From Maricaulis sp. (GTDB lineage: Bacteria > Pseudomonadota > Alphaproteobacteria > Caulobacterales > Maricaulaceae), in assembly GCA_002694345.1 (NCBI GenBank), contig NZLV01000244.1, forward strand, positions 1 through 5,537: a stretch of DNA of 5,537 nt, given 5' to 3'. Position 1 is the stretch's first letter; each line of letters begins with the position of its first letter. This document shows positions 1-4,825 of this stretch, piece by piece. The translations under genes were made by a program, and so were the position numbers. The notes below the pieces were generated by a model. The model had not been told where the DNA came from, made no database searches, and saw only the letters and a list, made by a program, of their open reading frames with translations.

Positions 1-974
1 AGCAGCGGGGCGCAGGAATCCAGCAAGGCATCGGTATAGCCGCCCTCCCGATTGGCCAGGGAAACGATCGCCACGACCTCACCCAGGCAACGCACCGGGA
101 TGCCGGCGAAATTGTCGACAAACTCGCCATTGGGCATGGGCCGGGCCAGCGGATGCTCGGCCGGTGCATTGCAGATCAGGCGCTCATCGTGCTGGGCGAC
201 ATGGCCCGCCAAAGAGCCACCGCAACGGAATTCGAGCGGGTCGGACGGGTTGAGGCCATAGCTGACAAAACCACGCCGATCGTCCTTGGATTCCGCAAAC
301 AGCTGGGCCCGGACCAGGCGCCCGTTCTCGTCCTCGAGAGTCTCGCCGAGAAAGGCGATTCCGGTCCCGGTGATGTCCAGAAGCAGTTCGAGAAGGCGGC
401 TGAAAGCGGTGCTCATCAGGGCCGGGTCGGCCAGATAGTCCCCGTGCTCCCGGGCAATCTCGTCGAGAATGGCATTGGCCGCACGGCCTTGGGCGGCGGC
501 GAATTCGGATGCGATCCGGTCCTCGATCAGTCCGGCGATCCGGGCCATTTGCTGCTTGGCCGCTTCGGACAGGTTCAGCGGCTCGCGGTCCAGGACGCAC
601 AGCACGCCGATCGCCTCGCCGCCCGGCTCATGGATGGCAATGCCGGCATAGCCACGAACCTGCGCGTCGCCGGCGACCAGGACATTATCGGCAAAGCGTT
701 CGACCACGCGGGCATCGGCGATTTCCATGATGCCGTCCCGGGTCAGCGCCTCGGCGCAGAATGAGCCGGCGCGCGGCGTTTCCCGGAAGGGAATCCCGCT
801 GGAGGCCTTGAACCATTGACGATGCTCGTCAGCGAGCGACAGGGCAGCCATCGGCGCACCGGTCACGGCGACCGCCAGATCCACCAGGGCGTCAAACCCG
901 GAATCGACATCGGTATCAAGCAAGTCCAGGCGTTTCAGGGCCCGGATCCGCTTGTCCTCACGAAACCCGCTCAT
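1..974 (-). CDS. Tandem GAF-domain sensory protein, N-terminal part (3' end beyond the window)
   Basis: The frame is open from ATG at 974 to the left edge, giving 324 residues with no stop. GAF 1 covers about residues 15-155. It starts with an LDLLDTD...FDALVDLA stretch and carries DEHRQWFKASSGI (49-61), the SFCAEAL segment (71-77), RFADNVLV (93-100), YAGIAI and GVLCVLD (123-129), the usual signature of GAF sensors in signalling proteins. A linker helix leads into GAF 2 (about 185-324), which ends in NFAGIPV...VSLANREGGY, as in GAFs that precede kinase, GGDEF or similar output domains. The output domain lies outside the window, so the activity is unknown. No membrane segment or signal peptide is visible, so it is probably cytoplasmic. 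The start is supported by GGGAG (984-980) five bases upstream. The ligand cannot be told from the sequence. GAF assignment is firm; the output is open. Confidence 0.88.
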   Translation of the reverse strand, partial: MSGFREDKRIRALKRLDLLDTDVDSGFDALVDLAVAVTGAPMAALSLADEHRQWFKASSGIPFRETPRAGSFCAEALTRDGIMEIADARVVERFADNVLVAGDAQVRGYAGIAIHEPGGEAIGVLCVLDREPLNLSEAAKQQMARIAGLIEDRIASEFAAAQGRAANAILDEIAREHGDYLADPALMSTAFSRLLELLLDITGTGIAFLGETLEDENGRLVRAQLFAESKDDRRGFVSYGLNPSDPLEFRCGGSLAGHVAQHDERLICNAPAEHPLARPMPNGEFVDNFAGIPVRCLGEVVAIVSLANREGGYTDALLDSCAPL

Positions 975-1031
975 TCAATCTCCCAGATGCGCCTGTCTGA
1001 TGCGGCGCCCGTTCTTGGCCACAACATGCAT
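975..1031 (-). CDS. Possible 18-residue upstream ORF abutting the GAF gene
   Basis: An ATG at 1031 opens a frame of 18 codons (MHVVAKNGRRIRQAHLGD) whose TGA (977-975) is immediately followed by the ATG of the GAF gene (TGAATG). The peptide is basic and has no recognisable domain. The ribosome site of the GAF gene lies inside its last codons, an arrangement compatible with translational coupling. No good Shine-Dalgarno sequence lies at the usual distance before the ATG; the nearest, GAGGG, is about 14 bases away. Many such short frames arise by chance in GC-rich DNA, so this is a candidate leader or coupling ORF only. Confidence 0.2.
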   Translation of the reverse strand: MHVVAKNGRRIRQAHLGD

Positions 1032-1088
1032 GACGGCACTTACTACCCTCTAAACACGCTGGTTTTCCCAAGCTTCCAGTTGATCGTG

Positions 1089-1124
1089 AAAAAGGGCTGT
1101 ATCCGGTTTTGGATACAGCCCTTT
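1089..1124 (-). terminator. Strong rho-independent terminator of the TonB-domain gene
   Basis: A perfect 14-bp inverted repeat (1091-1104 with 1111-1124) encloses a 6-base loop. Read on the minus strand, the stem ends in GCCC and runs straight into TTTTT (1093-1089), the classic intrinsic form. It lies about 50 bases past the stop codon at 1174 and about 115 bases before the GAF gene start, so it should insulate the GAF gene from readthrough. On the plus strand the stem is followed by a T-poor sequence, so termination is expected in the leftward direction. Confidence 0.92.
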
Positions 1125-1173
1125 GTCGTCCTGTTCCCGAGAGCCGGAGTTCCGGCCCGGATCGGTACTGGGC

Positions 1174-1518
1174 CTAGTTGGCCAGACGGAATTCCAGTTC
1201 ACGGGAGTGGCCGTCGGTCTGGTCCGCGGCCGGGGCGTAGCGCCAGCTTTCGATGGCCGCCAGGGCTGCGCGATCGAACACGCCAGCCGGCTCGGCTTCC
1301 ACGACGCGGGCGTTGACGACTTCGCCGCTGGCCGCAATCGAGTATTCGATACGAACCGAGCCCTCAATGCCGCGACGCTCGGCGCCACGCGGATATTCCG
1401 GGGCGTTGAGCTCGACAGCTTCACGATCCGGCGTGGTCAGGGCGGAGGCCGGTGCGGTCAGGGCAACCGGAGCCAGGATGGCGGAGAAAACCAGGGCGGA
1501 GACGATTTGTTTTTTCAT
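1174..1518 (-). CDS. Small exported TonB C-terminal-domain protein
   Basis: This 114-residue protein begins with a typical Sec signal peptide: MKKQ, a hydrophobic core at about 5-21, and Ala-Ser-Ala at 24-26 as the likely cleavage site. The remaining ~88 residues are mostly a TonB C-terminal domain (about 38-98). It shows the family marks PEYPRGAERRGIEGSV (40-55), the SGEVVNARVV strand, VFDRAALAAIESWRY (80-94) and a proline two residues later. Full TonB proteins have an uncleaved N-terminal anchor and a proline-rich spacer; both are missing here, so the product should be a free periplasmic domain. Its role is unknown; binding TonB-box peptides or another envelope partner is inference. An in-frame ATG at 1620 would add 34 residues but has no ribosome site and would bury the signal peptide, so ATG 1518 is preferred, with a weak GTGAG four bases upstream. 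It appears monocistronic, with its own terminator. Confidence 0.85.
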   Translation of the reverse strand: MKKQIVSALVFSAILAPVALTAPASALTTPDREAVELNAPEYPRGAERRGIEGSVRIEYSIAASGEVVNARVVEAEPAGVFDRAALAAIESWRYAPAADQTDGHSRELEFRLAN

Positions 1519-1564
1519 GACGCTCACTTGAGGTTGGAATGCAAAAGCGAGCGCGTATCTAGAC

Positions 1565-1587
1565 CCGGCTTCTTTCCAGCCGGCTTC
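1565..1587 (-). repeat. 8-bp direct repeat, 15-bp period, upstream of the TonB-domain gene
   Basis: CCGGCTTC occurs at 1565-1572 and again at 1580-1587, so on the coding strand GAAGCCGG appears twice, one and a half helical turns apart. The pair sits about 50-70 bases before the start codon, where a promoter or activator site would be expected. I found no convincing -35/-10 pair in 1519-1657. Direct repeats of this kind can be binding sites of a regulator that recognises tandem half-sites, but eight matching GC-rich bases may also be chance. Confidence 0.3.
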
Positions 1588-1657
1588 CGGAATTGGTAAA
1601 ATTCGAAATAGTGCTGTCATTTGATATGCATGGCGCAGACAGCCGCACCAAAGAGAC

Positions 1658-1681
1658 CGGCCGGCCCTTTCGGGCCGGCCG
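1658..1681 (-). terminator. Hairpin terminator downstream of nfeD
   Basis: A perfect 10-bp GC-only stem (1658-1667 with 1672-1681) is closed by a four-base loop that reads GAAA on the minus strand, a stable GNRA tetraloop. It begins seven bases after the nfeD stop. The following bases on the minus strand read GTCTCTTTGG, only a weak and broken T-run, so termination may be partial or the stem may mainly protect the 3' end of the mRNA. Confidence 0.7.
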
Positions 1682-1687
1682 CTTCAT

Positions 1688-2152
1688 CTAGGCGGATGCA
1701 ATGACCAGGATGACGCCTTTGACGGCTTTCACCGTCCAGGTCTGTCCGGCCTGTGGATCACTGCCATCCTCGCTCTCGGCGGCCCATTCCGTATCGCCGT
1801 AGCGAACCCGGCCGCGGCCCGAGGCGAAATCGGCGACCGTGACGACACGCTCCCCGATCATGCGCGAGGACCGGTCATTCAGGCCGCTGTCCGCGCCCAG
1901 TTTCAGCGCCGGACGCACATAGCGGTCCCCGACCCAAAGCAGCGGCAGGGTGAGGAGAGCAAATACGGCCAGCTGGACCGGCCAGCTGATGCCGAACATC
2001 TCCATCGCCACGAAGCCGGTCAGGAAGGCGGCGGCGGCGGGCCAGAGCAGATAGCTCGTCCCCGTCAGCACTTCCGCGATCAGGATCAGGCCCGAAATAG
2101 CCCACCAGGCCCACATATTCATGCGACCGAACAGGTCAGAGAGAATATCCAT
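1688..2152 (-). CDS. Short-form NfeD-family membrane protein
   Basis: The 154-residue product has three hydrophobic segments, about 14-31, 34-53 and 56-75. A C-terminal soluble OB-fold domain follows from about residue 88, with the typical LNDRSSRMIGE (91-101), GRGRVRYGDTEW (112-123) and a closing KAVKGVILVIA strand. This is the short NfeD type that lacks the N-terminal ClpP-like serine protease domain of long NfeD proteins, so no protease activity is expected. Short NfeD proteins are encoded next to stomatin/SPFH proteins and are thought to bind them through the OB domain. Here the gene lies 28 bases behind the SPFH gene on the same strand. AAAGGAG (2166-2160), seven bases before the ATG, fixes the start. 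Family assignment is firm; the exact cellular role is not established from sequence. Confidence 0.93.
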   Translation of the reverse strand: MDILSDLFGRMNMWAWWAISGLILIAEVLTGTSYLLWPAAAAFLTGFVAMEMFGISWPVQLAVFALLTLPLLWVGDRYVRPALKLGADSGLNDRSSRMIGERVVTVADFASGRGRVRYGDTEWAAESEDGSDPQAGQTWTVKAVKGVILVIASA

Positions 2153-2180
2153 CGCCTAACTCCTTTCCATCCAAAGCGCC

Positions 2181-3122
2181 CTAGGACTTGTTCCGGGTCG
2201 CCTCGCTGACAGCGTCATGCGCAGCCTTGCCCAGCTCGCCCACGCCGGTGATCGTGCCGATAATGTTCGAGAACTCGGCCGGGATGATCACGGTGCGCTG
2301 CTGCTCGCTGGTCGCCAGCTTGCCGAAGGCTTCGACATATTTCTGGCCCAGGAAGTAGTTGATCGCCGACACATCACCCTTGGCGATGGCGTCCGACACC
2401 ATTTGCGTCGCCTTGGCTTCAGCCTCGGCCTCACGCTCGCGGGCCTCGGCGTCCAGGAAGGCGCTTTCCTTGCGGCCTTCGGCCTCGCGGATGGCGGCTT
2501 CCTTTTCCCCCTCAGCGCGCAGGATGGCGGACTGTTTGGAGCCTTCCGCTTCCAGGATCTCCGCCCGCTTCAGGCGCTCCGCCTTCATCTGGCGCGCCAT
2601 GGCTTCGGTGATGTCCACCGGCGGGGACAGGTCGCGGATCTCGATCCGGGTGACCTTCACGCCCCAGGGGTTGGTAGCGGCATCGATCACGCCCAGAAGG
2701 CGGGCATTGATCTCGTCCCGCTTGGACAGGGTCTCGTCCAGATCCATCGCACCGATCACGGTCCGCACATTGGTGAGGGCCAGATTGATGATCGCGAATT
2801 CCAGATTGTCGACCTCATAGGCCGCGCGCGGTGCATCCAGAACCTGGATGAAGACCACGGCGTCGACCGACACGGTGGCATTGTCCCGGGTGATGACGTC
2901 CTGGTTGGGCACGTCGAGGACACGCTCGCGCATGTTCATCTTGTAGCCGACCGAGTCGACGAAGGGCGTCAGGAAGTGCAGGCCCGGTTTCAGGGTCCGC
3001 GTGAAACGACCGAAGCGCTCGACCGTGAATTCCCGGCCTTGCGGCACCGTCTTGACCACCGAGGCAATGACGAACAATGCCAGCAGGAACAGGACACCAA
3101 TCCCGATCAGTCCAAAGTCCAT
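2181..3122 (-). CDS. qmcA: QmcA-like SPFH (stomatin/prohibitin) membrane protein
   Basis: This 313-residue protein has one N-terminal hydrophobic segment (about 4-23), then an SPFH domain (about 24-180). The domain opens with VPQGREFTVERFGRF (26-40) and LKPGLHFLTPFVD (44-56), and closes with WGVKVTRIEIRDLSPP (153-168). Next is a charged coiled coil (about 180-240) with Ala-Glu-Gly/Ala at 192, 203, 214 and 225, an 11-residue (hendecad) period. A less charged C-terminal region (about 245-300) contains the conserved SAINYFLGQKYVEAF block. The length and domain order match bacterial QmcA/YbbK-type SPFH proteins, which form large membrane-bound cages and are linked to FtsH-dependent quality control and membrane microdomains. 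The nfeD neighbour is the usual partner. AAGGAGG (3135-3129), six bases before the ATG, supports the start. It probably shares a transcript with the upstream peroxiredoxin gene, 65 bases away. The gene symbol is by family resemblance. Confidence 0.92.
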   Translation of the reverse strand: MDFGLIGIGVLFLLALFVIASVVKTVPQGREFTVERFGRFTRTLKPGLHFLTPFVDSVGYKMNMRERVLDVPNQDVITRDNATVSVDAVVFIQVLDAPRAAYEVDNLEFAIINLALTNVRTVIGAMDLDETLSKRDEINARLLGVIDAATNPWGVKVTRIEIRDLSPPVDITEAMARQMKAERLKRAEILEAEGSKQSAILRAEGEKEAAIREAEGRKESAFLDAEAREREAEAEAKATQMVSDAIAKGDVSAINYFLGQKYVEAFGKLATSEQQRTVIIPAEFSNIIGTITGVGELGKAAHDAVSEATRNKS

Positions 3123-3152
3123 GCGAACCCTCCTTTTCGCTTTTCATGGGAT

Positions 3153-3174
3153 CCGGGAGCCCGAGGGCTCCCGG
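3153..3174 (-). other. Intercistronic hairpin between peroxiredoxin and qmcA genes
   Basis: CCGGGAGCC (3153-3161) and GGCTCCCGG (3166-3174) can form a 9-bp perfect stem with a four-base loop. It lies 13 bases past the peroxiredoxin stop and about 17 bases before the qmcA ribosome site. There is no T-run on either strand after the stem, so it does not look like a simple terminator. Roles in partial termination, mRNA processing or protection of the upstream message are inference. Confidence 0.55.
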
Positions 3175-3187
3175 TCTCAGGTCCGGA

Positions 3188-3670
3188 TCAGAGCTGACCC
3201 AGAATGTAGTCGGCAGACGAAACCTGGAATTCGCCCGGGGCCTCGACATTGAGCTCCGACACGACGCCGTCCTTGACGATCATGGAGAAGCGCTGCGAGC
3301 GCGTGCCCATGCCGAAGCCGGTTCCGTCCATCACCAGGCCCGTGGCCTTGGCGAAATCGCCATTGCCGTCGGCCAGCATCACGACATCGTCGCCAGCATT
3401 CTGGGACTTGCCCCAGGCATCCATCACGAAAACATCGTTGACGGACAGGCAGGCAATCGTGTCGACGCCCTTGGCCTTGATCTCGTCAGCCTTCTCGACG
3501 AAGCCCGGCAGGTGCTTGGCCGAACAGGTCGGCGTGAAGGCCCCCGGCACCGCGAACAGCGCCACGGTCTTGCCCTTGAACACGTCGTCCGTGCTGACCT
3601 TGTTCGGGCCTTCGGACGTCATGGTCATGAAAGTCGCCTCAGGCAGGCGGTCACCAACCGAAAGGGTCAT
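3188..3670 (-). CDS. Peroxiredoxin, PrxII/Prx5 type
   Basis: The 160-residue product is a thiol peroxidase that should reduce hydrogen peroxide and organic hydroperoxides. The peroxidatic cysteine is C49 in VPGAFTPTCSAKHLPGF (41-57). A second cysteine, C74 in ACLSVNDVFVMDAW, is placed like the resolving cysteine of plant PrxII, so an atypical 2-Cys mechanism with glutaredoxin or thioredoxin recycling is plausible. The RSQRF segment (124-128) supplies the conserved active-site arginine. No signal peptide is seen, so it should be cytosolic, and the length is normal for the family. The frame can be extended to a TTG at 3685, but that codon lies in the ribosome site GAGGAG (3683-3678), which is seven bases before ATG 3670; the ATG is therefore the start. 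It diverges from the algH-like gene and is first in line before qmcA and nfeD. Confidence 0.95.
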   Translation of the reverse strand: MTLSVGDRLPEATFMTMTSEGPNKVSTDDVFKGKTVALFAVPGAFTPTCSAKHLPGFVEKADEIKAKGVDTIACLSVNDVFVMDAWGKSQNAGDDVVMLADGNGDFAKATGLVMDGTGFGMGTRSQRFSMIVKDGVVSELNVEAPGEFQVSSADYILGQL

Positions 3671-3677
3671 CGTGTTT

Positions 3678-3683
3678 CTCCTC
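3678..3683 (-). promoter_or_regulatory. Ribosome binding site deciding the peroxiredoxin start
   Basis: GAGGAG on the minus strand sits seven bases before ATG 3670. The only upstream alternative start, TTG at 3685-3683, overlaps it and would have no ribosome site of its own, so the five-residue longer product is unlikely. Confidence 0.8.
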
Positions 3684-3720
3684 AAATGAATTAGATCTTA
3701 TGACTACACGGCAAGATAGC

Positions 3721-3743
3721 GGGATGATGGCTGGACGCATCCC
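3721..3743. repeat. Interrupted inverted repeat in the divergent peroxiredoxin/algH gap
   Basis: GGGATG (3721-3726) and CATCCC (3738-3743) form a perfect 6-bp dyad with an 11-base spacer, centred at 3732. It lies just before the algH ribosome site (GGAG, 3750-3753) and about 50 bases upstream of the peroxiredoxin start. It could be an operator for a dimeric regulator or a weak hairpin in the algH leader. Arms this short can occur by chance. Confidence 0.3.
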
Positions 3744-3758
3744 CTGTTTGGAGCGAAC

Positions 3759-4355
3759 ATGCAGATTATGCAGTCCGACCGCCCCACAGATCCGGATGAC
3801 AGCTTCCTGGCCGGCAAAATCCTTGTGGCCACTCCCAGCATTGGGGATCCCCGCTTCGACCGCTCGGTGATCCTGATGTGCGATCATTCCGCCGAACACG
3901 CAATGGGGATTGTGATCAACAAGCCGGTGGACGGGATCCAGCTGCCCGACCTCTTGTCCCAACTGGAGATCGACGGCGCTGAGACAGCCCCGGATGTGCC
4001 GGTCCTGCTCGGTGGCCCTGTGGATCGAGATCGCGGCTTTGTCATTCACACACCGGACTTCAGTGCCCCCGATTCCACATTGCCGATCGGTGCCGGCCTC
4101 AGCCTGACGGCGACCAAGGATGTGCTGGAGGCCATCGCCTCCCCCACGCCGCCCAGGCGCAGCCTGGTGGCGCTGGGCTATGCCGGATGGGGCGCGGGGC
4201 AGCTGGAGAGCGAACTGACCGCCAATGCCTGGCTGGTGACCGACGCTGCTGCGGACTTGATCTTCGGCACGCCAAACAGCGCAAAATGGGAGCGCGCCCT
4301 TGACCAGCTGGGCGTAACACCGGAACACCTGTCGGTACTGGCCGGTCACGCCTGA
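3759..4355 (+). CDS. AlgH/YqgE (UPF0301, DUF179) family protein
   Basis: This 198-residue protein has the family hallmarks: LAGKILVATPSIGDPRFDRSV (17-37), the CDHSAEHAMGIVINKP block (41-56), VLLGGPVDRDRGFVIHT (82-98) and the glycine-rich ALGYAGWGAGQLESEL (138-153) followed by NAWL. The length is normal. The family is widespread in proteobacteria; the name AlgH comes from an alginate regulation phenotype in Pseudomonas, but no biochemical activity is established and none can be read from the sequence. There is no signal peptide or membrane segment, so it is likely cytoplasmic. GGAG (3750-3753) five bases before ATG 3759 supports the start; ATG 3768 is an in-frame alternative with poorer spacing. 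It diverges from the peroxiredoxin gene and is followed after 44 bases by a thioesterase gene on the same strand, probably co-transcribed. Confidence 0.94.
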   Translation: MQIMQSDRPTDPDDSFLAGKILVATPSIGDPRFDRSVILMCDHSAEHAMGIVINKPVDGIQLPDLLSQLEIDGAETAPDVPVLLGGPVDRDRGFVIHTPDFSAPDSTLPIGAGLSLTATKDVLEAIASPTPPRRSLVALGYAGWGAGQLESELTANAWLVTDAAADLIFGTPNSAKWERALDQLGVTPEHLSVLAGHA

Positions 4356-4361
4356 CCGGTT
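4340..4361 (+). other. Hairpin spanning the algH-like stop codon
   Basis: CCGGTCA (4342-4348) and TGACCGG (4353-4359) form a 7-bp stem with a CGCC loop, extendable by two G-T pairs. The TGA stop codon is inside the right arm. No T-run follows (TCTCCTCCCG), so it is at best a weak attenuator or an mRNA 3'-end protector before the thioesterase gene. Confidence 0.4.
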
Positions 4362-4399
4362 CTCCTCCCGAAGACCCACATAAAAACCAAGGTCCTCCC

Positions 4400-4825
4400 A
4401 TGCCCGGAAACATCATGGACAGCGGCGAGTTCGCCGGCTGGCAATATTGGCCCGAAGATCCGTTCGAAAAGGCGGCCGGCCCCTTCTACATGACGGAAAC
4501 CGACGAGGGCGTGGTCTGCGCCTTTCGCGTCCAACCCCACCAGGTCAACGGGATGGGGTCGGTGCATGGCGGCTGTTTCATGACCTTTGCCGATTTCTGC
4601 CTGTTCGGCTTCGCCCAGAAGGAACTCGCCCCGTCCGGCTATGGCGTCACGGTGGGGATGAACACGGAATTCCTGGCCGGGGCACGGATCGGGGAGCGCG
4701 TCGAGGCGCGCGGGGAAGTGCTGCGGGCCGGCGGCTCGCTGATCTTCGTGCGCGGCGTGGTGACGTGTGAGGGCAATCCCTGCCTGAACTTCTCCGGCAC
4801 CATCAAGCGCCTTCGCCAGCGCTAG
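4400..4825 (+). CDS. PaaI-type hotdog-fold thioesterase
   Basis: The 141-residue protein matches the single-domain hotdog acyl-CoA thioesterases of the PaaI/4HBT group. After an N-terminal PFEKAAGPFYM segment it shows the signature NGMGSVHGGCFMTFADF (50-66): HGG at 56-58 starts the long central helix, and D65 sits where the family has its catalytic acid. A strand with MNTEFLAGARIGERVEARGEVLRAGGSLIFVRG (87-119) follows, typical of the fold. It should hydrolyse an acyl-CoA or aryl-CoA thioester in the cytoplasm; the substrate cannot be predicted. AAGG (4389-4392), seven bases before ATG 4400, supports the start; ATG 4415 is possible. The gene trails the algH-like gene by 44 bases and its TAG stop overlaps the stop of the opposite EAL gene. 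The family call is firm; the symbol is left empty because no phenylacetate genes are near. Confidence 0.9.
   Translation: MPGNIMDSGEFAGWQYWPEDPFEKAAGPFYMTETDEGVVCAFRVQPHQVNGMGSVHGGCFMTFADFCLFGFAQKELAPSGYGVTVGMNTEFLAGARIGERVEARGEVLRAGGSLIFVRGVVTCEGNPCLNFSGTIKRLRQR

Noticed and set aside
153..764. Long plus-strand open frame of 203 codons opposite the GAF gene
   Set aside because: It is a shadow of the minus-strand GAF gene, which reads through with clear GAF motifs; the plus-strand translation has no recognisable domain.
1519..1620. 34-residue N-terminal extension of the TonB-domain protein from ATG 1620
   Set aside because: No ribosome site precedes it, it would cover the promoter region, and it would place a normal signal peptide in the middle of the protein.
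2217..3197. Long plus-strand open frame of 326 codons opposite qmcA
   Set aside because: The sequence is rich in His, Gly and Asp as expected for the antisense of a charged coiled coil in GC-rich DNA, while the minus strand encodes a textbook SPFH protein with a perfect ribosome site.
3688..3714. Caulobacter-like promoter for the peroxiredoxin gene (TTGCCGT, 12-base gap, TCTAATTC on the minus strand)
   Set aside because: The match is partial, and the implied transcription start would fall inside the ribosome binding site, leaving an implausibly short leader.
3651..4379. Minus-strand open frame of 242 codons opposite the algH-like gene
   Set aside because: It overlaps the start of the peroxiredoxin gene and its whole divergent gap, and lacks any domain; the plus strand carries clear UPF0301 motifs.
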